From contig JBBSEF010000010.1 in the NCBI GenBank assembly GCA_038240015.1, positions 9,453-73,452 of the forward strand: a DNA stretch of 64,000 bases, in the 5' to 3' direction. The position numbers and the translations under genes are program-made. The stretch's first letter is position 1, and the number at the start of each line of letters is the position of its first letter. Positions 20,696-29,953 of the stretch are shown here, in pieces. The notes beneath the pieces are model-generated. The model ran no database searches. It was given only the letters and a program-made list of their open reading frames with translations, and had not been told where the DNA came from. The stretch is from CAHJXF01 sp038240015 (GTDB lineage: Bacteria; Pseudomonadota; Gammaproteobacteria; Burkholderiales; Burkholderiaceae_D).

Positions 20696-21868
20696 GTGAG
20701 CGATCTGCAATGGAGCCTGATCGTTCTCGCCCTGATCGCGATCGGCGCGGTGTGGCTTTTCAACGCGCTTGTCGAACGACGTCGCCGCAAGGTGTTCGAG
20801 CAGCGCTTCAGACCGAAGGCCGGCGACGCGTCCGCGCCGGCTGCTGCCGAAGCGCGGACGAGGATGACGACGAGGACCAGGCCGGGCGATGCGACAGTAC
20901 GCAGCGAACCGGTATTCAATGATCGGGGCAACGACCGCGGCAACGATGACCCGCAGGACGCCGCTCGCGAAATGCCGGCCAACGAGGACTCCGGTATCGG
21001 ACCCACGTCCTCGGACGAGGGAATAGTCGAGCCTGACACAGCTTTGTCTCCAGTCATCGACGATGCGATCCATGCAGTCGTCACGCTCGAACCCGAAGGA
21101 CAAATTTCAGGCGAGCGCGCGCTGTCGTTGCTGCATGCGTTTCGACATGCGGGGCGCCAACCCGTCATGCTGGTGGGGACCAGGACGGATGCGAACGGCG
21201 ATTTGCAAGAGCCGCTGCGCGCCGGTCAGCGCTACGACGCGGTACTGGTCGCGGTGCAACTGGCCAACCGCAGCGGACCAGTGAATGAAATCGAATGGTC
21301 CGAGTTCGTCGCCGCGCTCGCCCACGTTGCCGAGCAGATCCCCGCGACCTGCGAAATTCCCGACATGCGCGAGACCACGGCGCGCGCGCGCGCGCTCGAC
21401 TCCCTGTGCGTGCCTCTCGATGCGCAGATCGGCATCAACCTGGCAAGCGCGCAAAACGGATGGACCGGTCAACTCGTCGCGACGTTTGCGCGCGAACAAG
21501 GCCTGATCCTGCGACCCGACGGACGCTTCCACGCGCTCGACGAACGCGGCACGACGCTGGTGGTCTTGCAGAATGGCGATGGCGGCGCGTTCCGCGCCGA
21601 TACGCTCGACGCGCAACAGACCTCGCGTCTCACGCTGCTGCTCGACGTGCCGCGCGCGCCGCAGGCGCAAGAGCCGTTCGCTCGCCTGGTGGATCTGGCG
21701 CACCAGCTCGCCGCGCTGCTCGACGCGACCATCGTCGACGATCAGTCGCGCGTTCTGACACCCAATGCCCTGGCGTCGATCGGCCGCCAGATCGAACCGG
21801 TGTACGCGAAACTGGCCGAAGCCGGCATGCCTGCGGGATCGCCGCGCGCCCTCGCGCTGTTCGGCTGA
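20696..21868 (+). CDS. zipA: Cell division protein ZipA-like (membrane-anchored FtsZ-binding)
   Basis: ZipA tethers FtsZ to the membrane at the septum. The 390-residue product starts with one transmembrane segment (residues about 5-23) and a basic stretch (ERRRRKVFEQRFRPK). A long low-complexity Asp/Glu/Arg/Pro linker follows, then a C-terminal domain of about 240 residues. Similarity to E. coli ZipA is low, so the call rests on topology and on the position between smc and ligA, a known place for zipA. GTG 20696 follows GGCGGAGG at good spacing; longer in-frame starts would lie inside smc. Confidence 0.75.
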   Translation: MSDLQWSLIVLALIAIGAVWLFNALVERRRRKVFEQRFRPKAGDASAPAAAEARTRMTTRTRPGDATVRSEPVFNDRGNDRGNDDPQDAAREMPANEDSGIGPTSSDEGIVEPDTALSPVIDDAIHAVVTLEPEGQISGERALSLLHAFRHAGRQPVMLVGTRTDANGDLQEPLRAGQRYDAVLVAVQLANRSGPVNEIEWSEFVAALAHVAEQIPATCEIPDMRETTARARALDSLCVPLDAQIGINLASAQNGWTGQLVATFAREQGLILRPDGRFHALDERGTTLVVLQNGDGGAFRADTLDAQQTSRLTLLLDVPRAPQAQEPFARLVDLAHQLAALLDATIVDDQSRVLTPNALASIGRQIEPVYAKLAEAGMPAGSPRALALFG

Positions 21869-21929
21869 CACCGGTGGTCGTGCGCAAGCAGAGCTGCGCG
21901 CGTCGATCGCGTCGAGCGCATCGGATTCC

Positions 21930-24137
21930 ATGACCGACGAGGACTCCGCGATCGACAGGCAAGAGCTCGAGCGCAGTGCGCGCGCCCTGCGCAAAGACCT
22001 CGAGCGCTACAACCACGCGTATCACTCGCTCGATGCGCCTCTGGTCACCGATGCCGAATACGATCGCTTGTTCGGCGAGTTGCAGGAGATCGAGGCCACG
22101 TATCCCGAGCTGCAGACGCCCGACTCACCGACGCAGCGTGTCGGCGGTGCGCCGCGATCCGACTTGCCGAGCGTGCGACACGACGTGGCGATGCTGTCGC
22201 TGTCGAACGCATTCGATGACGACGACATCGTCGCCTTCGATCGGCGCATAGCCGAAGCGCTCCGTCTGGACGCGCCCGCCGCGGTGGAATACGCGGCCGA
22301 GTTGAAGTTCGACGGACTCGCGGTGAGCCTGCGCTACGAGGACGGACTGCTGACGCAGGCGGCCACGCGCGGCGATGGCAGCGTGGGCGAGGACGTGACC
22401 CCGAACGTGAAGACGATCGCGTCGGTTCCGCTGCGACTGAAAGGCAGGCATCCGCCCAGGCTGATCGACGTGCGCGGTGAGGTGTTGATGTTTCATGCGG
22501 ACTTCGCCGCGATCAATCGCAACCAACGCGAGGCCGGCGCCAGGGAATTCGTCAACCCGCGCAACGCCGCCGCGGGCAGCTTGCGACAACTCGATGCGCG
22601 CATCACGGCGAAGCGACCCCTGCATTTTTTCGCGTACGGCGTCGGTCGCTTCGAAGCATCGCCGTCCGGCGACGCATTGCACGACTCCTTGCCCGATCAC
22701 CACAGCGCCTTGCTGGCGTGGTATCGCACGCTCGGCATACCGGTCGACGATCACCGCGCCGTCATCCGCGGCGTGAAGGGCTTGCTCGATTTCTATCGTT
22801 CGATCGGCGAGAAGCGTACGGAGTTGCCCTACGACATCGACGGCGTGGTTTACAAGGTCGATGCGCATGAGGCGCAGCGGCGACTGGGCTTCGTCTCGCG
22901 TGCGCCGCGCTTCGCGATCGCGCACAAGTTTCCGGCCGAGGAAGCGACCACCACCATCGAAGACATCGCCGTGCAGGTCGGACGAACCGGCGCGGTCACC
23001 CCGGTCGCGCGCCTCGCCCCGGTCTTCGTGGGCGGCGTGACCGTGACCAACGCGACCTTGCACAACGAAGACGAGATCCGGCGCAAGGACATCCGCATCG
23101 GCGATACCGTGATCGTGAGGCGTGCGGGCGACGTGATTCCCGAAGTGCTGCGGGTCGTGTTCGAGAAGCGGCCCGCAAACGCTGCGCAGTTCGCCATGCC
23201 GACGCAGTGTCCGGTGTGCGGTTCGGCGATCACTCGCGAAGAGGGCGAAGCGGTCGCGCGATGCAGTGGCGGTCTGGTCTGCGCGGCGCAAAGAAAGCAG
23301 GCGCTATTGCACTTCGCGCAACGCCGCGCGCTGGACATCGATGGGCTGGGTGAGAAAGTCGTCGATCAACTGGTCGAACTTCAGCTCGTGCATACACCCG
23401 CCGATCTGTTCGCTCTCGATTCCGCGACGCTGGCGGGCCTCGATCGCATGGCCGAGAAGTCTGCGGAAAACCTGATCGCGGCGATCGTGCAAGCAAAGCA
23501 CACGACGCTGTCCCGCTTGCTGTTCGGGCTCGGAATCAGACATGTCGGCGAAGAAGTCGCGCGCGTGCTCGCGCGCGAGTTCGGTCGTCTCGATGCATTG
23601 CTGGCCGCCGACTGGACGGCGCTCATCGAGCAGAAGCGCACGCTGCAAAAAGAGAACGCGAGCCGGCGCATCAAGGGTGAAGACGCGTTGCCTCTCCCGC
23701 TCGAAGGCATAGGAGAAGAGATCATGCAGTCGGTCGCGCGGTTCGCGGCCGAGCCGCACAACCGCGAAGCGATCGCGCGCATGCGCGCCGTGGGCATCAC
23801 GTGGCCCGAACACGAGGTCGATGACGCGGTCGATGCGAGTGCGAGATCATCGGCGACGCCGAGCACGAAGGCGACCGGTCCGCTCGCGGGCAAAACCTTC
23901 GTGCTGACCGGTACGCTACCCGGTCTCACGCGCGATGAAGCCAAGGCTCGCATCGAAGACGCCGGCGGCAAAGTCGTCGCGTCGGTTTCGAAGAAGACCG
24001 ACTATCTCGTCGCAGGTGATCAAGCCGGCAGCAAGGCCGACAAGGCGGTCGCGTTGAACGTACCCATCATCGATCAGCAGGCATTGTTTGAATTGATCGG
24101 CGCCCCATCCACGCAGGAGCACGGCGATGCGCGTTAG
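21930..24137 (+). CDS. ligA: NAD-dependent DNA ligase
   Basis: LigA seals nicks during replication and repair using NAD. The 735-residue product has the Ia and adenylation domains with catalytic Lys126 in AELKFDG, followed by the OB fold. A four-Cys zinc finger (CPVCGSAIT ... CSGGLVC), helix-hairpin-helix repeats and a C-terminal BRCT domain (GKTFVLTGTLPGLTRDEA) complete it. It is longer than the 671 residues of E. coli LigA. The excess is partly a Lys/Arg-rich insert near LIEQKRTLQKENASRR in the helix-hairpin-helix region and partly a linker before BRCT. ATG 21930 gives a normal N-terminus. Its last 11 bases overlap galU. Confidence 0.96.
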   Translation: MTDEDSAIDRQELERSARALRKDLERYNHAYHSLDAPLVTDAEYDRLFGELQEIEATYPELQTPDSPTQRVGGAPRSDLPSVRHDVAMLSLSNAFDDDDIVAFDRRIAEALRLDAPAAVEYAAELKFDGLAVSLRYEDGLLTQAATRGDGSVGEDVTPNVKTIASVPLRLKGRHPPRLIDVRGEVLMFHADFAAINRNQREAGAREFVNPRNAAAGSLRQLDARITAKRPLHFFAYGVGRFEASPSGDALHDSLPDHHSALLAWYRTLGIPVDDHRAVIRGVKGLLDFYRSIGEKRTELPYDIDGVVYKVDAHEAQRRLGFVSRAPRFAIAHKFPAEEATTTIEDIAVQVGRTGAVTPVARLAPVFVGGVTVTNATLHNEDEIRRKDIRIGDTVIVRRAGDVIPEVLRVVFEKRPANAAQFAMPTQCPVCGSAITREEGEAVARCSGGLVCAAQRKQALLHFAQRRALDIDGLGEKVVDQLVELQLVHTPADLFALDSATLAGLDRMAEKSAENLIAAIVQAKHTTLSRLLFGLGIRHVGEEVARVLAREFGRLDALLAADWTALIEQKRTLQKENASRRIKGEDALPLPLEGIGEEIMQSVARFAAEPHNREAIARMRAVGITWPEHEVDDAVDASARSSATPSTKATGPLAGKTFVLTGTLPGLTRDEAKARIEDAGGKVVASVSKKTDYLVAGDQAGSKADKAVALNVPIIDQQALFELIGAPSTQEHGDAR

Positions 24138-25026
24138 AAAGGCAGTCTTCCCGGTCGCGGGCATGGGCACGCGCTTCCTGCCGGCCACCAAGGCGAGTCC
24201 GAAGGAAATGATGCCGGTGGTGGACAAGCCGCTGATCCAGTACGCGGTCGAGGAAGCCGCCGAAGCGGGGATCACCGACATGGTCTTCATCACCGGCCGC
24301 AACAAGCGTGCGATCGAAGATCATTTCGACAAGGCCTACGAGATGGAGGCCGAGCTCGAAGCGAAGAACAAGCAGGAGTTGCTGGAGATCGTTCGCAACA
24401 CGGTGCCGCCTTCGGTCAACTGCATCTACATACGCCAGAACGAAGCGCTCGGTCTCGGACATGCGGTGTTGTGCGCGTTGCCGGTGGTGGGTCATGAACC
24501 GTTCGCGGTGTTGCTCGCCGACGATCTGATGGACACGCCCGATGGCGTGCCCGGTGTGCTCGCGCAGATGGTGCGCGTGTTCGACTTGAAGCATGCGAGC
24601 GTGCTCGCGGTCCAGGACGTGCCGCGCGAACAGACGCGCTCGTACGGCATCGTCGGCACGCGGCGCGGGTCGGCCATTGCCGCGGGCAACGATAGACTCG
24701 AAGAGATCACGCGCATGGTCGAAAAACCCACGCCCGAAGCCGCGCCGTCGACGCTCGCCGTGGTGGGCCGCTATATCCTCAGCGGCGCGTTGTTCGACCG
24801 GCTGCGCCTGGTGAAGCCCGGCGCTGGCGGCGAGATTCAGTTGACCGACGGCATCGTCGATCTGCTCGAAGACGAGCCGGTGCTCGCCTACCGCTTCGAA
24901 GGCGTGCGCTACGATTGCGGCTCGAAACTCGGCTATCTCATGGCGACGGTCGAATTGGGACTAAAGCATCACGAGACGGGAACGGCGTTCGCCCAATACC
25001 TCGCCTCGCTTCGAGAACACCCCTGA
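24127..25026 (+). CDS. galU: UTP-glucose-1-phosphate uridylyltransferase
   Basis: GalU makes UDP-glucose for envelope polysaccharides and other glycans. The 299-residue product begins VRKAVFPVAGMGTRFLPATK, the nucleotidyltransferase motif. It also has DKPLIQYAVEEA, LLADDLMD (metal-binding Asp) and VGRYILS. Length matches the family. AGGAGC lies upstream of the ATG within the ligA 3' end, so translation is probably coupled to ligA. Confidence 0.95.
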   Translation: MRVRKAVFPVAGMGTRFLPATKASPKEMMPVVDKPLIQYAVEEAAEAGITDMVFITGRNKRAIEDHFDKAYEMEAELEAKNKQELLEIVRNTVPPSVNCIYIRQNEALGLGHAVLCALPVVGHEPFAVLLADDLMDTPDGVPGVLAQMVRVFDLKHASVLAVQDVPREQTRSYGIVGTRRGSAIAAGNDRLEEITRMVEKPTPEAAPSTLAVVGRYILSGALFDRLRLVKPGAGGEIQLTDGIVDLLEDEPVLAYRFEGVRYDCGSKLGYLMATVELGLKHHETGTAFAQYLASLREHP

Positions 25027-25046
25027 CGGTATTCAAAAAGGAAACC

Positions 25047-25805
25047 ATGTTCGCCATCCTCGGAGGCAGCGGACTCAGCTCGTTCGCCGAACTCAACGTC
25101 GACCGCCGCGAAGTCGTTCGCACCCCTTGGGGCGAACCGTCCGGCCCGGTGACGATCGGACGCATCGACGATGTGTCGGTGGTCTTTCTGCCGCGGCATG
25201 GGCAGGGCCACACGATTCCGCCGCACGCGATCAACTATCGCGCCAACCTCTATGCGTTGAAACACATCGGCGCCGAAGGCGTGATCGCGGTCGCATCGGT
25301 CGGCGGCATACGCGCCGACATGCAGCCCGGCGCCATCGCGCTGCTCGACCAGATGCTCGACTACACGTGGGGCCGCGACTCGACTTTTTTCGACGGGCCC
25401 GAACAACCGGTCACGCACATCGATTTCACTTTGCCGTACGACCCCGCGCTTCGCGCGCGCGTGCTCGAAGTCGCGCACGCCGACGGTCATCCGCTGATCG
25501 ACGGCGGCTGCTATGCCTGCATGCAGGGTCCGCGTCTGGAGACCGCGGCCGAGATCGATCGCATCGAGAGCGACGGCGCCGATGTGGTCGGCATGACCTT
25601 GATGCCCGAGGCCGCACTCGCGCGCGAACTCGGCCTGCCTTACGTCGGTCTCGCGGTGGTGGTCAACCACGCGGCCGGCAGAGGCGATTCGAAGCTCGCG
25701 ATTTCCACTGCCGAAATCGGCCGTACGCTCGAGACCTCGATAGAAAGCGTGCGGGCGATGATCGTGGCTTTCGTTCGCGCAAGCGGCCGGCACAAGTTTC
25801 CATGA
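25047..25805 (+). CDS. mtnP: Methylthiopurine phosphorylase (MTIP/MTAP family)
   Basis: This family cleaves methylthioadenosine or methylthioinosine, by-products of polyamine and quorum-signal synthesis. The 252-residue product has the phosphate loop GGSGL, PRHGQGHTIPPHAINYRAN, ACMQGPRLET and VVGMTLMPEAALARELG. Where adenosine-specific MTAPs carry Asp residues after the last strand, this protein has VVNHAAGRG. That Asn suggests a 6-oxopurine (methylthioinosine) preference, as described for Pseudomonas aeruginosa PA3004; the specificity is inference. ATG 25047 follows AAAAAGGAAA. Its stop overlaps the def start as ATGA. Confidence 0.85.
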   Translation: MFAILGGSGLSSFAELNVDRREVVRTPWGEPSGPVTIGRIDDVSVVFLPRHGQGHTIPPHAINYRANLYALKHIGAEGVIAVASVGGIRADMQPGAIALLDQMLDYTWGRDSTFFDGPEQPVTHIDFTLPYDPALRARVLEVAHADGHPLIDGGCYACMQGPRLETAAEIDRIESDGADVVGMTLMPEAALARELGLPYVGLAVVVNHAAGRGDSKLAISTAEIGRTLETSIESVRAMIVAFVRASGRHKFP

Positions 25806-26335
25806 TTCACGACATCCTGCGGATGGGCGAACCGCGTCTGCTCCGCATCGCCAAACCGGTCGAGCGATTCGACACGCCCGAACTGCATGCACTGGTGGCT
25901 GATCTGTTCGAGACGATGCATGACGCGAATGGCGCGGGGCTCGCCGCGCCGCAGATCGGCGTCGATCTGCGCGTCGTCATTTTCGGATTCGCGAACTCCA
26001 ACCAGCGTTACCCCGATGCGGAACCGGTACCCGAGACGGTGCTCGTCAACCCCGTGATCGAGATGCTCGAGCCGCTCGAGGTCGAAGATTGGGAAGGCTG
26101 TCTGTCGGTGCCCGGCATGCGCGGCGTGGTCCCGCGCCGGGATCGCATTCGCTATCGCGGCTTCGATCAGCATGGCGCGGCGATCGATCGCATCGCAAGC
26201 GGCTTTCATGCGCGCGTCGTGCAACACGAATGCGATCACCTCGACGGCATTCTCTATCCGATGCGCATCCGCGACTTCACGCGATTCGGGTTTACCGAAG
26301 AGTTGTTTCCGGGGCAGGAGATGGTGGACGATTGA
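25802..26335 (+). CDS. def: Peptide deformylase
   Basis: Peptide deformylase removes the N-formyl group from nascent proteins. The 177-residue product has all three family motifs: GAGLAAPQIG at 44-53, EGCLSVPG with metal ligand Cys100, and QHECDHLDG with His142, Glu143 and His146. ATG 25802 overlaps the preceding stop. The C-terminal RFGFTEELFPGQ extension is seen in many betaproteobacterial copies. It is convergent with the pseudouridine synthase gene, with a 6-base gap. Confidence 0.95.
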   Translation: MIHDILRMGEPRLLRIAKPVERFDTPELHALVADLFETMHDANGAGLAAPQIGVDLRVVIFGFANSNQRYPDAEPVPETVLVNPVIEMLEPLEVEDWEGCLSVPGMRGVVPRRDRIRYRGFDQHGAAIDRIASGFHARVVQHECDHLDGILYPMRIRDFTRFGFTEELFPGQEMVDD

Positions 26336-26341
26336 TTCGCG

Positions 26342-27208
26342 TCAAAAAGCTTCGTCGGGCCCCAGATGCCGCCATTGACCGATCGGCAGATCGCCCAGCG
26401 TCACGCGACCGACGCGCACGCGCTTCAAGCCGAGGACCGAGAGTCCGACCAGTTCGCACATGCGTCGGATCTGGCGCTTCCTGCCTTCACGCAAGACAAC
26501 GCGCAACTGATCGCGATTTTGCCAAGACACGCGCGCGGGTTTCAACGCGATGCCGTCGAGCACGAGTCCATGCTGCATGCGTTGCAGGTCCGCATCTGAA
26601 AGCGTTCCCGCCACGCGGACCAGATACTCCTTCTCGATATTCGAGTCGTCACCGATCAACTGGCGCGCGACGCGGCCATCCTGCGTGAGCACGAGCAGGC
26701 CGGTCGAATCGATGTCGAGCCGGCCTGCCGGCGCGAGTCCGCGCGGCGGCCGCCAGTCGGCTGCAAGCGTGCGGGGATCGTGGTCCCAGTGCGCCCGCGG
26801 CACCACCAGAACCGACGCAGGTTTGTAGCCATCTTCGGCCTGGCCCGACACATAGCCGATCGGCTTGTTGATCAGTATCGTGATGCGCAGATCGCGTTCC
26901 TTCTCCGCCGCACCCGCAACGCTGATGCGCTGACTCGGCAGCACCTTGCTGCCCAGCACGTCGGTCTTCACGCCGTCGACGAAGACCCAGCCGCGCTCTA
27001 TCCATTCGTCGGCTTCGCGGCGCGAGCAGAGACCCAACTCGGCCATGCGTTTGGACAGGCGCATCGGCGCGGGCGAGACCGCTGAATCGGGCGCCGAATC
27101 GGGCGCCGCATCTTTCGCCGCATCTTCCACTCTATTCGGCACCGAATTCTGCGCTGAATAGAGCTTCGAACTGGCGGCGTCTCGCGGAGCCGGCGCGCGC
27201 GTCTTCAT
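26342..27208 (-). CDS. RsuA/RluF-family rRNA pseudouridine synthase
   Basis: The 288-residue product has an S4 RNA-binding domain (LSKRMAELGLCSRREADEWIERG). The RsuA-type catalytic domain has the active Asp in AGRLDIDSTGLLVLT, then KEYLVRV and EGRKRQIRRM. The ending (GDLPIGQWRHLGPDEAF) resembles RluF, so 23S rRNA U2604 is a plausible target, but RluB- or RluE-like function cannot be excluded. The first 48 residues are a disordered Ala/Asp/Pro/Ser tail with PDSAPDSA repeats. ATG 27208 overlaps the glnD stop as ATGA, supporting this start. Confidence 0.88.
   Translation of the reverse strand: MKTRAPAPRDAASSKLYSAQNSVPNRVEDAAKDAAPDSAPDSAVSPAPMRLSKRMAELGLCSRREADEWIERGWVFVDGVKTDVLGSKVLPSQRISVAGAAEKERDLRITILINKPIGYVSGQAEDGYKPASVLVVPRAHWDHDPRTLAADWRPPRGLAPAGRLDIDSTGLLVLTQDGRVARQLIGDDSNIEKEYLVRVAGTLSDADLQRMQHGLVLDGIALKPARVSWQNRDQLRVVLREGRKRQIRRMCELVGLSVLGLKRVRVGRVTLGDLPIGQWRHLGPDEAF
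27084..27119. repeat. 12-bp tandem repeat in the pseudouridine synthase N-terminal tail
   Basis: GAATCGGGCGCC occurs twice in tandem (27084-27107), followed by GCATCTTTCGCC and a partial GCATCTTCC unit. On the minus strand it encodes the DAAPDSAPDSA stretch. Confidence 0.85.
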
Positions 27209-29880
27209 GATGCGAGCACCTCGAGCAATTCGAGCAACTCGGTCTCGAGCTTGATCTGCGCCTTCGCGTCCGACAGGATCGCGCCGTCGACCAGAAAGAA
27301 ATCTTCGACGCGCTCGCCGAGCGTCGTGATCTTCGCGGCCTGCACGTTGACTCGATGACTCGTCAACACGCGCAGGATCGCGTAGAGCAGACCGTCGCGA
27401 TCCGACGCGGACAGCGTGAGCAGGAAGAAGCGGCCGCGTTCATCGGGCCGCAGATCCACCGTGGGTGCGATCGGAAAGCTGCGCGACTGCCGCGAAGGCC
27501 GGCCGGTCGCGGGAGCAGGCAGCGGGGTCGGATGCGCGAGATGCTGTGCGAGATCGCGCTCGATCCCGGCGATGCGATCGCGATAGTGGCCGCCGTCGGG
27601 ATCGAGCACGTGGAAGGTGTCGAGCGCGTGCCTCTCGCCTTCGGCGCCGATCGTGGTGTGCACGCGCGCATCGAGAATATAGAAGCGCTGACGATCGAAG
27701 TATTGACAGATACGCGCCAGCAGATCGGACTGGTCGGGCGTGAACACCACGATCTGCAAGCCTTCGCCCGCAGGTGAGAGCCGCGCCTTGATGCGTGGGC
27801 GCGAGGTGTCGCGCGCGAGCGCGAACGCCCGCGTGATCCAGGCGATGTCCTGGGCGTCATGCCGCAGGAACCACGCGACATCGAGGCGTTTCCAGAAGCG
27901 TTCGATCGCATCGGGATGGAAAGCATAGAGACCGAGGATGCGTCGCGCATCTTCCTGGCGCGCCTGCAATTCGGCCGGAGCGCTGGTGGGCGCGCCGCTG
28001 CCGTCGGCATTCTCGATCACGCGCAGCGCGCGGAAATAGAGGTCTTCGAGCAGCTTGCCCTTCCACGCGTTCCAGACCTTGGGGCTCGTGCCCCTGACAT
28101 CGGCAACCGTCAGCAGATAGAGCGCGGTCAGGCGACGCTCGGTGTCGACCGTGCGCGCGAATGCACTGATGGCCTCGGGGTCGGACAAGTCTTCCTTCTG
28201 GGCGACGCGTGACATCGTCAGGTGATGCTCGACCAGAAACTCGAGCAACCCGATGTCGTTCACGTCGAGCGAGTGCTCCCGCGCGAACAGCCGCACATCG
28301 GCCATGCCGAGCTTCGAGTGATCGCCGCCTCTGCCTTTGGCGATATCGTGAAAGAGGGCGGCGACATACAGCAGCCAGGGACGCTCGAAGTTGGCGATCA
28401 GACGCGAGCACAGCGGATACTCGTGAGCGAACTCGGGCATCGTGAAGCGGCGGATGTTTCGCACCACCATCAGGATGTGCTGATCGACCGTGTACACGTG
28501 ATAGAGATCGTGCTGCATCTGGCCGACGATGCGCCTGAACACGGGGAGATAGCGGCCCAGCACCGAGAGCTGATTCATGCGCCGCAGTTCGTGCACGATG
28601 CCGCGCGGCTGCTGCAGGATCGAAAGAAACAGCGCGCGATTGACGGGATCGCGGCGAAATTTCGCGTCGATCAGCGTGCGGCCATGCCAGATCGCATTCA
28701 TGGTCCGCGCCGTCATGCCTTCGAGTTCCGAATGCTGCTGCATCACGAGAAAGGCTTCGAGCAGGGCCGACGGATTGCGAACGAACACGCCCTCATCGAC
28801 GATGTCGAGCAGGCCGCCGGCGTTCTGGAAGTCCGCATCGGTGGCGGAATCGATGAGTACGGGCGCCACGTTGCGGGCCGGAAAGAGCGCGGCCTCGATC
28901 GTCTGCAACACGATCACGTTCAATTGCGTGACGACCTTGGCAGTGCGGTAGTAGCGCTGCATCAGCACTTCGCTGGCGCGGCACATCGGTGTTTGCACGA
29001 GCCCCAATTCTTCGGCAAGAGCGGTCTGCACATCGAACACGAGCCGATCTTCGCGGCGTCGCGCGATGCGATGCAGGCGTATGCGAACGAGTTGAATGAA
29101 TTCTTCGCAGCGACGCAACTGGCGCGCCTCGATGCGAGTCACGATCCCGCGTTGCGCGAGGGCCTTCCACGAATCGCCGAGGCGTGCGGCGCGCGCGGTC
29201 CACAAGATCATCTGCAGGTCGCGCAGGCCGCCCGGACTCTCCTTGATATTGGGCTCGAGCGCGTAAGGCGTGTCCTGAAACTTCGCGTAGCGCTGATGCT
29301 GTTCGAGCATCTTGGCGCGAAAGAACTTCCGGGGTTCGATCGCCGCTGCGATTTGCTCCGACAAGGTCGACGCCAATTTGCGACTGCCCGAAAGAAAGCG
29401 CGCCTCGATCAACGCGGTGGCGACCGTGATGTCGCGCTCGGCTTCGGTCAGGCACTCGGGCACGGTACGCACGCTGTGTCCGAGTTCGAAGCCCAGGTCC
29501 CACAACAGGCCGATCAGGTTTTCGATCGTCGCGGCTTCGCTTGCGCTCGGTGCCTGGTCGAGAAGCATCAGCACGTCGACGTCGGAATGCGGAAACAGCT
29601 CGCCCCGCCCATAGCCGCCGACCGCAAGCAGAGCCGCGCTGCGCGGCATCGCGGCCAGCTTCCAGCAAGCGCGCAGCGCGACGTCGTGAGCACGCGCGAG
29701 TCCGCGCAAGAAGCGTTCGGCGCGCGGTTGCATGTTGAACTCGTGCATCAGGCGCGCGCGTTCAGCCTGCAAGCCGGACCTGATTGCAAGCGCTTCGGAG
29801 GTGTGTGCCGCGAGACCGGAAGCGCGAGCCGCGGTCAGGGTCGAGTCGTTGCTCGCAGCGTGGGTCGTATCGGATTCCAT
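27205..29880 (-). CDS. glnD: PII uridylyltransferase / uridylyl-removing enzyme
   Basis: GlnD senses glutamine and modifies PII proteins to control nitrogen metabolism. The 891-residue product has the nucleotidyltransferase motif GGYGRGELFPHSDVDVL at about 87-103 and a central GlnE-like helical region. An HD phosphohydrolase domain (ALFHDIAKGRGGDHS near 510) and two C-terminal ACT domains follow (PRIKARLSPAGEGLQIVVF; FFLLTLSASDRDGLLYAI). All four parts look intact, so both activities are expected. ATG 29880 is chosen; a TTG one codon earlier is in frame. It lies between map and the pseudouridine synthase gene, coupled to the latter by ATGA. Confidence 0.95.
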   Translation of the reverse strand: MESDTTHAASNDSTLTAARASGLAAHTSEALAIRSGLQAERARLMHEFNMQPRAERFLRGLARAHDVALRACWKLAAMPRSAALLAVGGYGRGELFPHSDVDVLMLLDQAPSASEAATIENLIGLLWDLGFELGHSVRTVPECLTEAERDITVATALIEARFLSGSRKLASTLSEQIAAAIEPRKFFRAKMLEQHQRYAKFQDTPYALEPNIKESPGGLRDLQMILWTARAARLGDSWKALAQRGIVTRIEARQLRRCEEFIQLVRIRLHRIARRREDRLVFDVQTALAEELGLVQTPMCRASEVLMQRYYRTAKVVTQLNVIVLQTIEAALFPARNVAPVLIDSATDADFQNAGGLLDIVDEGVFVRNPSALLEAFLVMQQHSELEGMTARTMNAIWHGRTLIDAKFRRDPVNRALFLSILQQPRGIVHELRRMNQLSVLGRYLPVFRRIVGQMQHDLYHVYTVDQHILMVVRNIRRFTMPEFAHEYPLCSRLIANFERPWLLYVAALFHDIAKGRGGDHSKLGMADVRLFAREHSLDVNDIGLLEFLVEHHLTMSRVAQKEDLSDPEAISAFARTVDTERRLTALYLLTVADVRGTSPKVWNAWKGKLLEDLYFRALRVIENADGSGAPTSAPAELQARQEDARRILGLYAFHPDAIERFWKRLDVAWFLRHDAQDIAWITRAFALARDTSRPRIKARLSPAGEGLQIVVFTPDQSDLLARICQYFDRQRFYILDARVHTTIGAEGERHALDTFHVLDPDGGHYRDRIAGIERDLAQHLAHPTPLPAPATGRPSRQSRSFPIAPTVDLRPDERGRFFLLTLSASDRDGLLYAILRVLTSHRVNVQAAKITTLGERVEDFFLVDGAILSDAKAQIKLETELLELLEVLAS

Positions 29881-29953
29881 CAAGGCGTGACCGCGATCAT
29901 GACGATGGACCCGATGTTTCGGGTCGCAGGGCCGTCTTGTTCACGGACAGGTT

